The notes under the pieces were generated by a model. The model did not search any database, had not been told where the DNA came from, and was given only the letters and a program-made list of their open reading frames with translations. DNA of 33,211 bases from Dethiobacter sp. (GTDB lineage: Bacteria > Bacillota > Dethiobacteria > DTU022 > UBA8154): NCBI GenBank assembly GCA_003605065.1, contig QZJM01000029.1:1-33211 (forward strand), given 5' to 3'. Positions 16,306 to 23,204 of this stretch are shown here, in pieces (position 1 is the first letter of the stretch; each line of letters opens with the position of its first letter). A program made the translations under genes and the position numbers.

Positions 16306-17535
16306 CTATTTGACCGCGGGCAGGTATAACTTAAGCTCACCGCCGTTATGCAGGGTTTCCATACCCAGGAAGCAGTACGCCGGAAGTTTAACCGTTTTTT
16401 CCCGGCCGTCCTCCTCCAGGAGAAAATCGTAATAAGTCAGAACTACTTCCTGGAAAGAAAAATCTAATCTTTGTGAAAGTGCATACCACTTAAGATTATT
16501 AACCTGCTTAAAGGCTTCAGCCGGTGGCAGGAGGGGATAATAACCGGGTTGGGCAGCTTTTCCCTCTTCCTCATAATAATAGGAAAGGATGCCCGTGCCT
16601 TCCTGGTAATGCAAAACCAGGGTCGGATCATTATCAGTGCTTTTCTGGGGCCTGTAAAATACCTCTACAAAAAGCCCTTTTTGGGTCTCCTGGAGGTTAA
16701 CCTCCAGATAATCGCCTTCCCTGACGATAAATCCTTCATTTGAAAGAATTTCCCCGGCCCAGGCTTTCGTGCCGGTTATTTGGGCTTCACTTGCCACAGA
16801 TACAGCCACAATTTTTCGCGGCTTCCAGGAATTGCTGACATTTTCCACCGTCACGGCAGTATCTTTCTCTACCCTGTAGTAAACAGGAGGAAGCTTAATT
16901 TCCCCGGCCAGTTTAAAGCTTTGCTGATTTTTCCAGGCTTCAAATTCCGGGGCTACCTTAAGGGGCTCTTCTGTAACTGCGGGTTTGCCAGGATCTGCAG
17001 TTGCCCCGGGTTGGTCCCCCGGCCCCGAAGTTGGCGTTCTCTCAGGAACGGTTCCTGTTAAGTTGCCGGCACCCTCTCCGGAAGGCTTTTCCACAGGGCC
17101 TTTATCCACAGGAGAGACGAACGGCTCCTTTTCTACAGCAGGATCATTCTGGGCGACCTCGATCCCCGAAGGGTTCTCTGGAGAAGCGATCTCCGGGGAA
17201 AAGGGCTTAACCTGCCCCTGGTTATGAAAAACAGCCAGGGAAACAATCAGCAGTACGGCAGCCGCCGCTGTAAAAAGAGGGCGTGCCAGAAGTATTTTTC
17301 TACTGTATTTATGCCCCTTGTTTATAAATTGGAAAATTTTATTTTCCTTACAAACATAATTTTCTTCAAGCAGGGCCTTCTCCATTAATCTCCCTTTAAG
17401 CTCGGCCTGAAAAGAAGAAGAGGATTGAGGTCTGGGCATATCCCAGAGCAAAAAGGCAACATTTTTAAGCTCTTGAATTTCTTCCGGTGAAGAGCAGAGC
17501 TCTTCCACAGACTTATCCCATTCAAACTGCCTCAT
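16306..17535 (-). CDS. Membrane-anchored probable anti-sigma factor
   Basis: This 409-residue protein has a cytoplasmic N-terminal part (1-80) and one hydrophobic segment (about 84-103, LLARPLFTAAAAVLLIVSLAV). A proline/glutamate/glycine-rich linker (about 110-175) and an extracytoplasmic domain follow. Its ATG lies inside the 3' end of the ECF sigma gene (14-bp overlap), with GGAGGGG as ribosome binding site. This arrangement is typical of sigma/anti-sigma pairs. I see no classical zinc-binding HxxxCxxC motif, so the sigma-binding domain is divergent. The outer domain resembles no family I can name. Role: probably holds the co-encoded sigma factor at the membrane until a cell-envelope signal. 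The call rests mainly on context and topology. Confidence 0.65.
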   Translation of the reverse strand: MRQFEWDKSVEELCSSPEEIQELKNVAFLLWDMPRPQSSSSFQAELKGRLMEKALLEENYVCKENKIFQFINKGHKYSRKILLARPLFTAAAAVLLIVSLAVFHNQGQVKPFSPEIASPENPSGIEVAQNDPAVEKEPFVSPVDKGPVEKPSGEGAGNLTGTVPERTPTSGPGDQPGATADPGKPAVTEEPLKVAPEFEAWKNQQSFKLAGEIKLPPVYYRVEKDTAVTVENVSNSWKPRKIVAVSVASEAQITGTKAWAGEILSNEGFIVREGDYLEVNLQETQKGLFVEVFYRPQKSTDNDPTLVLHYQEGTGILSYYYEEEGKAAQPGYYPLLPPAEAFKQVNNLKWYALSQRLDFSFQEVVLTYYDFLLEEDGREKTVKLPAYCFLGMETLHNGGELKLYLPAVK

Positions 17536-18088
17536 AATAATCCCCTCCTTCCAATTTTTTGCGCAGGTTTTTAAGACCTCTGAATAAAAGCGCTTTTACG
17601 GCACCCTCATTTTTATTTAAAATCAGGGCTATTTCCTTGATTTTTAATTCTTCCTGAAAACGCAGCAGCAGGGCATCTTGCTGTTCGGAGCTGAGAGTTT
17701 TTATGGCCTTCAGTAATTCTTCCTTAGTAACTTCAGAAAGGACTTTTTCCTCAGGATTATTGACCACGGGTGCTGTCAATTCGCCTTTGCTTTCATCCAG
17801 CTCCAGCGGCAAAGGCTCCTGCCTGCGAAATTGATCTATAACCTGGTTCCGGGCTATGGTGTAAAGCCAACAGGCAAAAGAACGATCCTGCCACTTAAAT
17901 TTTTTAATATTAGCCAGGGCCTTATAGAAAGTCTCCGCCACCAGATCTTCAGCCAGCTGCGGGTTTTGTACCCTGTGGTAAATATAGCTATAAATTTTAG
18001 GAAAGTAGTGATCGTAAAGCGGAGCAAAAGAACCGGGATTGCTTTGCGCCCTGGAGATTATCTCCTGCTCCTTTTCATCAATTAACAA
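17522..18088 (-). CDS. ECF-type RNA polymerase sigma factor
   Basis: This 188-residue sigma-70 family protein has the two-domain ECF layout. Region 2 is at about 20-90 (YDHYFPKIYSYIYHRVQNPQLAEDLVAETF, then WLYTIARNQVIDQFRR), and region 4 at about 125-178 with the helix-turn-helix LKIKEIALILNKNEGAVKALLFRGLKNLRKKL. The start is TTG at 18088 with GGGGAG 7 nt upstream; the nearby ATG is out of frame. The overlapping downstream gene encodes a membrane protein that is probably its anti-sigma factor. The target promoter could not be recognised, and no obvious autoregulatory ECF promoter was seen upstream. Confidence 0.92.
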   Translation of the reverse strand: MLIDEKEQEIISRAQSNPGSFAPLYDHYFPKIYSYIYHRVQNPQLAEDLVAETFYKALANIKKFKWQDRSFACWLYTIARNQVIDQFRRQEPLPLELDESKGELTAPVVNNPEEKVLSEVTKEELLKAIKTLSSEQQDALLLRFQEELKIKEIALILNKNEGAVKALLFRGLKNLRKKLEGGDYYEAV

Positions 18089-18099
18089 CTGGATCTCCC

Positions 18100-18290
18100 C
18101 TTAAAGGACTAAAGTACTTTATCTTACAATAAAGCACACCTCCTTTTACCCCGGAGCTTACCGCTCTTCAGCAAGAAAACACACCCTGGCGAGAGCTGGG
18201 TTACCACCCTTTGGAGAGAAAAAGCTCACAAGGGCTTTGGGGTGTACCCTAAAATTTACATCCTAAACAATTCTACTCCCGCCATCTTAT
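18100..18290 (-). other. Structured leader of the sigma-factor operon, class unknown
   Basis: The minus-strand leader before the sigma gene can fold into a three-way junction. ACACCC pairs with GGGTGT around an AAAGC/GCTTT hairpin and a GGGT-GGTA-ACCC hairpin. GAGC-GGTAA-GCTC and CTTTAT/ATAAAG hairpins follow nearer the gene. The AGGGTGGTA string recalls a T-box, but the rest of the T-box consensus is absent and no aminoacyl gene follows. I could not match it to a known riboswitch. Confidence 0.3.
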
Positions 18291-18500
18291 CTCCTGCTCA
18301 CTGTAGCAAAACCACATTCTGCCTTTAATGGTTTTACCCGGAAGGGCCGCCTGGAGGATCCAGAAATTACCTCTATTAAATATTAATCCTCTCTTTCATT
18401 ATTTATAACGAACTTTGTGGAAAAAGGTTACTGTTTATAAAAAACATTTTTCATAATAACCGCCACGACCCTGCAGGTCACAACAATGGACAAAAATACG
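18291..18500. other. Intergenic stretch with hairpins and an operator-like repeat
   Basis: No gene is visible here. AAAACCA and TGGTTTT form a 7-bp inverted repeat around 18309-18340, and CTGGA/TCCAG forms a small hairpin near 18351-18363. At 18461-18494 lies a 34-bp segment that recurs, diverged, at 29848-29881 upstream of the activase gene. Its core on the plus strand is GACCCTGCAGGTCACAA. It may be an operator for a dimeric regulator or part of a longer genomic repeat. Confidence 0.35.
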
Positions 18501-18553
18501 GCCATGAAGTTAGTAAAAATTAACCTTCTCTGTTCCCGCCCCTCCAATGGGGG

Positions 18554-18749
18554 CAGCGATGCAGGTAGAGTGAATTGTTTGAGTGGCTAAAAGCTCCTGG
18601 TGAAGCGAAGGCTGAAGGCGGCCCGGATGGCACGGAGGCCAGCCGCCGAAGGCGACCATGGAAGGGAGCTCTGAAGGGGAGGCCAGCCGGAAGCCTGAGA
18701 TGAACCATGGAGCTTTCCACGAAAACACCTGAACGATACCTGCACGCTG
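18554..18749 (+). ncRNA. Candidate structured RNA C (about 196 nt)
   Basis: Between the ROK kinase and sigma-factor genes a GC-rich block folds into long nested helices. The ends pair over 13 bp with one bulge: 18554-18567 (CAGCGATGCAGGTA) with 18737-18749 (TACCTGCACGCTG). Inside, AAAGCTCCTGGT (18590-18601) pairs with ACCATGGAGCTTT (18704-18716), 12 bp with one bulge. Inner GGCGGC/GCCGCC and AGGC/GCCT stems are also visible. Unpaired parts are rich in GAAG and GAAA, which favours the plus strand as the transcribed one. No clear promoter is seen, and TTTTTAT follows the 3' end. Class unknown; one idea is an ORF-less HEARO/omega-RNA-type element, which I cannot confirm. Short open frames here overlap the helices and look non-coding. 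Confidence 0.5.
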
Positions 18750-18759
18750 ACACACATTT

Positions 18760-19719
18760 TTATACTAAATACTGCTCTAAAAGAGAAAGCATTCCCCTGA
18801 CCCCGGCATCCTCTCCCAGGGCGGCAGGAACGAGAGATACCATTTCCCCTGAAGGCGGAATGGCCGCTTCTTTTAAATAGCGTCGTACCGGAGCAAAAAA
18901 CATTTCTCCAGTACGGGCCATACCTCCACCCATAGTAATAACTTCCGGGTTTAAAATATTGACCACAAAGGCAAGGGCCAGCCCGAGAAAATAGGCGGCT
19001 TTCTCGATAATTCCCGCCGCCTCTTCATCTCCATCTTTTGCTGCCTCAAAAACATGACCGGCTGTCAGTTCTTCATTTTGTTTCACTATTTTTCGTAAAA
19101 CTGCCCCGCCTCCCGCACTCAGGAGCATGCGGCCTTCTCTGGCGATAGCCGATCCCGAGGAAAGGCTCTCCAGGCATCCGCACCTGCCGCAGCCACAAAG
19201 AGGTCCCTGGGGCAAAACGATAATATGCCCTATTTCTCCGGCAAAGCCGCCGCTCCCCCGGTATATCCGGCCTTCCGTAATTATTCCGCCGCCGATACCC
19301 GTTCCCAGGGTGATATTAACCATGTTTCTTTTCCCTTTTCCAGCACCGTAGAGATATTCGCCGTAGGCGGCGGCACTGGCATCATTATCCACCAGCACCG
19401 GCACATTTAATCGTTTTTTCAATTCCTGCTCCAGGGGAAAACCTTCCCACCCCGGAAGATTTGGTGAGCTAATAATAGTTCTGGAGCGAATATCAAAAAA
19501 TCCGGCCACGCATATACCTATACCGTCCAATTCATGGAGGGAAACACCTTCTCCGAAAAGAACTTCTCTAATACCGGTGATGAGATAGCGGATAACGTTG
19601 TTTAAACCATCTGCCGCTCTCGTGGGAAATTTCCGGCTGCTAAGTATTTTGCCTCCCTCTTCTGCCAGGGTTATAAGTATCTTGGTTCCTCCCAGGTCAA
19701 TGCCCACTCTATAGCTCAT
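18760..19719 (-). CDS. glcK: ROK family glucokinase
   Basis: This 319-residue ROK (repressor/ORF/kinase) sugar kinase phosphorylates glucose or a related hexose with ATP. The phosphate loop is GIDLGGTKI (residues 5-13). The zinc-binding ROK signature CGCGRCGCLES lies near residue 174. DNDASAAAYGE carries the catalytic aspartate. It lacks an N-terminal DNA-binding domain, so it is a kinase and not a repressor. An AGAGGTG ribosome binding site precedes the ATG. It stands apart from neighbouring genes, with candidate structured RNAs on both sides. Glucokinase is the likeliest activity, with other hexose or N-acetylhexosamine kinases as alternatives. Confidence 0.9.
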   Translation of the reverse strand: MSYRVGIDLGGTKILITLAEEGGKILSSRKFPTRAADGLNNVIRYLITGIREVLFGEGVSLHELDGIGICVAGFFDIRSRTIISSPNLPGWEGFPLEQELKKRLNVPVLVDNDASAAAYGEYLYGAGKGKRNMVNITLGTGIGGGIITEGRIYRGSGGFAGEIGHIIVLPQGPLCGCGRCGCLESLSSGSAIAREGRMLLSAGGGAVLRKIVKQNEELTAGHVFEAAKDGDEEAAGIIEKAAYFLGLALAFVVNILNPEVITMGGGMARTGEMFFAPVRRYLKEAAIPPSGEMVSLVPAALGEDAGVRGMLSLLEQYLV

Positions 19720-19939
19720 TATTCACCTCTTGCTTTTATTAATATAGGGTTTTTATTTTTTTCCTAAAACAAGAATCATTTAACCTGAAATAAATTTTTC
19801 ACGAACCGGCATCTAAAGGATTATTTTCCCCGTATATGTCAAAAAACCTCCTAAATATGTCTAGCAGCGATAATCTTATTTTGTCCATTATACATTATTT
19901 TTTTCTTTAGCTTCCCTCCACGAAAAAAGAGGTTCTATC
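19720..19939. other. AT-rich intergenic region upstream of the ROK kinase gene
   Basis: I see no gene here. The sequence contains scattered TATAAT-like words on both strands, but none has a well-spaced -35 box. It runs into candidate RNA A on the right. Confidence 0.3.
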
Positions 19940-20140
19940 CCCAGGGTCTTGCGGAAAATATTCATATAACGGTCTGAAAGCTGTCAATAGGCAAAAAAGA
20001 CATAAGGAGCCTGTACCATCAGTTCCAGAGAATGGCATACGGGATTTGCGCAAGGAAGTTTTCGGTGCCCTTAAAAAGAACAGCCGCGGCAAGCAGGGGA
20101 GAAGAAGAGGCACGAAGGTCTGTTGGGGCCTGTATTTATT
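19940..20140 (+). ncRNA. Candidate structured RNA A with shared 3' hairpin
   Basis: The plus strand between glcK and hpt shows nested pairing. CTTGCG (19948-19953) pairs with CGCAAG (20049-20054). Inside, CCTGTA+CCAT (20010-20019) pairs with ATGG+TACGGG (20032-20043), including a U-G wobble that only works on the plus strand. A second arm pairs GTGCC (20065-20069) with GGCAC (20109-20113). The 3' end is the 19-mer AAGGTCTGTTGGGGCCTGT (20115-20133), also present in RNA B. It forms an AGGUC/GGCCU hairpin followed by ATTTATT, so it resembles a terminator. No promoter was recognised. The RNA call is moderate to weak; the shared 19-mer is certain. Confidence 0.38.
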
Positions 20141-20663
20141 TCAGCACAGCTATTTCCTTCAAATTGCGGTAACATTCCTGGTAGTCCAGCCCGTAACCCA
20201 CCACAAAAACGTCGGGCATTTCAAAGCCCCTGTAATCCACCGGAACATCAACAATACGTCTCGCCGGCATGTCAAGGAAAGTGCAGACCCGCAGGCTCAG
20301 CGGGTTTCTTGTTCGTAAATTTTTAAGAAGATAATTCAGCGTCAAACCGGTGTCCACAATATCCTCTACCAGCAAAACATTTTTACGGGCAATATTGGTA
20401 TCGAGATCTTTAGTAATGCGAACAATACCAAGTGGATCGGTTTTCCCGGCATAACTGGAAATCCCGATAAAATCCAGGATAAAAGGAATGGAAAGTTGAC
20501 GGCTCAAATCAACGGCAAAATATACACTTCCCCTTAAGACTGCAACCAGGACCAGTTCTTTCGCCCCGGCATAATCCCGGGATATTAATTCTCCCAGGAA
20601 GGATACTTTTTTAGAAATCTGTTCTTCAGTAAGTAAAACCTCCAGATTGCGTTCCCCATTCAT
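20136..20663 (-). CDS. hpt: Hypoxanthine phosphoribosyltransferase
   Basis: This 175-residue type I phosphoribosyltransferase makes IMP or GMP from hypoxanthine or guanine and PRPP in purine salvage. The PRPP-binding loop is VLLVEDIVDTGLTLNYL (about residues 97-113) and VAVLRGSVYFAVDL is the conserved N-terminal loop. C-terminal FVVGYGLDYQECYRNL is typical of bacterial HPRT. Length is normal. An AGGGGAG site precedes the ATG. It follows the cytidylate-kinase-like gene by 47 bp, so the two are probably cotranscribed. Its 3' end meets the terminator-like end of plus-strand RNA A, giving convergent transcription. Confidence 0.95.
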   Translation of the reverse strand: MNGERNLEVLLTEEQISKKVSFLGELISRDYAGAKELVLVAVLRGSVYFAVDLSRQLSIPFILDFIGISSYAGKTDPLGIVRITKDLDTNIARKNVLLVEDIVDTGLTLNYLLKNLRTRNPLSLRVCTFLDMPARRIVDVPVDYRGFEMPDVFVVGYGLDYQECYRNLKEIAVLK

Positions 20664-20710
20664 TTTCCAGATACTCCCCTGTCCATCTTAATTTACTTTC
20701 CGGTTCCGAT

Positions 20711-21688
20711 TTATTCAATCCCGTATTTTTGCAATAATCCCCTGTAATCACGCCCGTAGATTATTTTTATATTTATATGGGGATATAGTTCCTTTAAACG
20801 CCTGACTTTTTTATTTTTTTTCCAGGCCAGCTTTTGCTTTTGTGTCGTAAGTTCAACATAAAAATCCTGCTCAGGAAGGTAAAAGTCCGGGGAAAAGGCT
20901 TCGGTAATATTACCCTCGCTATCCCATTCCAATGGAAAGGTTTTGGGCTCATACAACCATTTTATCTGGTAAAAGTCCAGCATTTTAGCAAACTTTTCTT
21001 CACTGGAATGTGCAAAGGCAGGGGAAGTTCCCCTGGCATCCAGAACCTGGTGGTTGAGGATATTCTCTCTGATAAGTTGTTCTTCTACATCTTTTATAGA
21101 CACTACGTCTGCGCTTTTTTGCAACTGAAGTGCCTCCACAATTAAGGCCGCAGCCTCTTCAATCCCCACCATTCCGGTATTAATAACCAGGTGATAAAGG
21201 TCCAAATCAAACCACTCATAGCCGAATACATGCCTTAAATACTCCTCCCGATCGCGGTCCTGTTCTGATATTAAGCGTGCCGCCGCTGCCTCATCGAGGT
21301 TATAAAGCTTTTGGACGCGCTGTAAACGTTTTTTTAAGGGAGCAATGATTTTTACATGAAACGCAGGAGGAAAATCTTTAAACAGGATCTGCCCTCCCCG
21401 TCCCAGAATAACCAGGTTTTCCCTTATGGCCAAATCATAAAAAAATTCATGCAAGGCCTCCAGGTACTGCAGGTAATTTGTTTCAAAATTCTCATCATGT
21501 TCGTTTTCCGGGATCTTTATATTTTTTTCATCAAAAAGGGTAAACACCGGTTCAGAAATACCATACTGGAGCAATTTTTCACTGATCATCTTCTTATTAA
21601 CCAGCAGAAAATCCAGTTTTTGTGCAACCATTTGAGCAATTATTTCTCCCCCGCTTCCAAACTGGCGGGAAATTGTAATAACCGTCAT
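20711..21688 (-). CDS. Cytidylate-kinase-like protein fused to a PD-(D/E)XK-like domain
   Basis: The N-terminal half (about 1-200 of 325 residues) is a cytidylate-kinase-like P-loop domain: TISRQFGSGGEIIAQ at residues 4-18, an LGRGGQILF block, and an arginine-rich lid region. The C-terminal half reads SPDFYLPEQDFYVELTT (266-282), then a lysine-rich helix and HINIKII. That is the layout of a PD-(D/E)XK nuclease core in which D and E are kept. The usual EVK triad appears as ELT, so catalysis is doubtful unless a lysine from the next helix substitutes. An AGGAGG site precedes the ATG. The gene leads into hpt, hinting at nucleotide metabolism. The kinase-like call is good; the nuclease fold is inferred from motif shape. 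Confidence 0.8.
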   Translation of the reverse strand: MTVITISRQFGSGGEIIAQMVAQKLDFLLVNKKMISEKLLQYGISEPVFTLFDEKNIKIPENEHDENFETNYLQYLEALHEFFYDLAIRENLVILGRGGQILFKDFPPAFHVKIIAPLKKRLQRVQKLYNLDEAAAARLISEQDRDREEYLRHVFGYEWFDLDLYHLVINTGMVGIEEAAALIVEALQLQKSADVVSIKDVEEQLIRENILNHQVLDARGTSPAFAHSSEEKFAKMLDFYQIKWLYEPKTFPLEWDSEGNITEAFSPDFYLPEQDFYVELTTQKQKLAWKKNKKVRRLKELYPHINIKIIYGRDYRGLLQKYGIE

Positions 21689-21830
21689 GGGAGGCCTCCT
21701 GCTAACCGCCGATTTATTATAATTGGAGGGGGGTTTTGCATATTATAACAAAAATTATACCATATAGTAACTAAAAAATAATCTCCATAAATAATTGATT
21801 CCTTAATTTTTAAAATTTTTAATAAATATA

Positions 21831-21859
21831 TTGACAAAAATATCAAAATGTTTTAGAAT
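21831..21859 (+). promoter_or_regulatory. Sigma-A promoter of candidate RNA B
   Basis: TTGACA (21831-21836) and TAGAAT (21854-21859) are separated by 17 bp. No open reading frame follows on this strand, but the structured segment starting near 21866 does. The expected start site, 7 nt after the -10 box, coincides with the first base of the closing helix of that segment. Confidence 0.85.
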
Positions 21860-21865
21860 ATAATT

Positions 21866-22147
21866 AACAGGTTCCGAGAGGCCCTAAGGTACCTTACGGA
21901 AAACTTCCTTTAAGATGGCAGCCGTGTACTCCGCAAAAAGGCGAAAGCTATGAGTAACGGAAAATGAAAACCGCCTCGAGGCAGAAACCCTAAGGAGAAC
22001 AGGCTGCAGAGTTAGCTCCGAAAACAAAGGGACAATTAAAAGCGGGTAAATTTACCCATCGATTAAGAGTCCGAAAGTAGGTGCTAATAATAAAAGGAAA
22101 GGTCCGGGGGAAACTGAGAAAGGTCTGTTGGGGCCTGTTATATTTTT
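21866..22147 (+). ncRNA. Candidate structured RNA B (about 275-280 nt) with own promoter and terminator
   Basis: This segment begins at the predicted start of a perfect sigma-A promoter and contains no plausible coding frame on the plus strand. Its ends pair: AACAGG (21866-21871) with CCTGTT (22134-22139). Internal hairpins include GCCTCGAGGC, GGGTAAATTTACCC (22045-22058) enclosed by GGAC/GTCC, and a GC-GAAA-GC loop. Many unpaired GAAA runs fit a folded RNA on this strand. The 3' end has an AGGUC/GGCCU hairpin (22121-22136) followed by TTATATTTTT. Its last 19 nt before the U tract are identical to RNA A. Size and layout are compatible with raiA-type RNAs, but I cannot confirm a class by eye. 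Confidence 0.6.
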
Positions 22148-22153
22148 GCCTCA

Positions 22154-22903
22154 TTAATTTTTTTCAAATACTTCATTCCAGATGGGAGCCATTTGTTCTT
22201 TTACCTCCAGAAAGAAATCCTCGATATCAGAAACAACCAGTTCTTTTGCTTTTTGTATAATATCCCGGCTTTTCACTAGATCTATGGACTCGATATTGTG
22301 TCTGAAATAGATTTGCTTCTGGTACCGTAAGGCCAGAAGTTGTGCATCAAGTGGTTCGTCTGCAAAAAATTTCTTAAAAGCAGAAAACATTTTTTCTAAA
22401 GTAGTTTCATCTCTGTCCAGGATAGAGGATAATTCCTGGCAAAGCTTCCTGACAAGAACAGCATCAGCCAGGGATTTTTGTAGTAAGGGCAACAGCTCCG
22501 GACGCTTTTCATAGATGTATAACTCTATACCCATTTCTATGAAATTATGCGCTTTCCACCAGCCATCGCCTGAAGAAATAAAACATGCCTCCACTACACT
22601 TTCGACCAGAGGCCTGGCCTTTTCAAAACAATAACCCTTTTCAAAACTTCTAAATTTTTCATCACTGTAGTAATCCAGACCTTTGGGCTCTATTCCGTGA
22701 CTGATTACTCCCAGGGAAAAATCAACTAAATCTTTATTTTTTTCCTGGAAATGCCGCCAGAGCTCCAGTCCCAGGCTATGGCTCCTGTTCCAATCGATAT
22801 CAATGAGAATAGTCATATCAGGAAAAATGCTTCCCAGCACCGTGCTATCATCCAGGGAACCCAGTACCTTACCGGCAAAATAAAGATGTGTCAGAGGATA
22901 CAT
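22154..22903 (-). CDS. Zinc-dependent phospholipase C-like protein
   Basis: This 249-residue soluble protein has no signal peptide. The N-terminal pattern PLTHLYFAGKVLG, GSIFPD, RSHSLG and GVISHGIEPKGLDYYSDE resembles the histidine/aspartate metal-ligand spacing of the zinc-dependent phospholipase C / S1-P1-type family found in many Firmicutes proteins of unknown role. The C-terminal half is helical and charged with no recognised motif. It is transcribed alone, downstream of lysS by about 300 bp. A metal-dependent hydrolase acting on a phosphodiester or lipid is plausible. Treat it as a conserved protein of unknown function with a probable metal site. Confidence 0.6.
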   Translation of the reverse strand: MYPLTHLYFAGKVLGSLDDSTVLGSIFPDMTILIDIDWNRSHSLGLELWRHFQEKNKDLVDFSLGVISHGIEPKGLDYYSDEKFRSFEKGYCFEKARPLVESVVEACFISSGDGWWKAHNFIEMGIELYIYEKRPELLPLLQKSLADAVLVRKLCQELSSILDRDETTLEKMFSAFKKFFADEPLDAQLLALRYQKQIYFRHNIESIDLVKSRDIIQKAKELVVSDIEDFFLEVKEQMAPIWNEVFEKN

Positions 22904-23095
22904 TTAAACACCTGCTTATTTTACATTCTTAGCAGCATTTTGTCGACAAGGCAGGAAAACAAAAAATAGAATCATATTAATTCTATTCAAAATCCAGGTT
23001 ACTGACCACTGGAGTTACATATGTTTATGATAGTTTTTTAAAATAAAAATGTAAATCCATGTATAATTTAAAGGCAAAAGGCGAATATTAATAGT
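22904..23095. other. Short intergenic stretch upstream of the PLC-like gene
   Basis: No gene is seen. A TATAAT (about 23061-23066) lies on the plus strand 30 bp before candidate RNA D, without a good -35 box. On the minus strand TTGCCT with TTACAT 17 bp downstream is a weak promoter candidate for the PLC-like gene. Confidence 0.3.
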
Positions 23096-23177
23096 GCAGC
23101 CGAGAACAGTAAATCTCCTGCGAAATGCAGGGAATAGCCTTTTTTGAAGGTTAGTATTTACAAGGTTTCTCGGCTGC
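23096..23177 (+). ncRNA. Candidate small branched RNA D (about 82 nt)
   Basis: An 11-bp perfect end helix (GCAGCCGAGAA 23096-23106 with TTCTCGGCTGC 23167-23177) encloses a second helix, GTAAAT (23109-23114) with ATTTAC (23156-23161). That helix encloses two hairpins: CCTGC-GAAAT-GCAGG (23117-23131) and AGCCTT/AAGGTT (23136-23152). Together they form a three-way junction on a long stem. Two G-U pairs (A-U/G-U in the last hairpin, U-G extending the first) work only on the plus strand. There is no typical U-tract, so it is not an ordinary terminator, although it lies between lysS and the next gene. Confidence 0.45.
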
Positions 23178-23204
23178 TTGATTTTGCAGGAAATCCTGCT
23201 TATT

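Noticed and set aside
18180-18240. T-box riboswitch suggested by AGGGTGGTA
   Set aside because: The remaining T-box consensus and stem I features are absent, and the downstream gene is a sigma factor, not an amino-acid gene.
18510-18755. Two overlapping minus-strand open frames of about 80 codons
   Set aside because: They cover the strongly base-paired RNA C segment, have low-complexity proline/serine composition and lack ribosome binding sites.
19907-20113. 68-codon minus-strand frame between hpt and glcK
   Set aside because: It has no ribosome binding site and no family resemblance, and overlaps the helices of RNA A.
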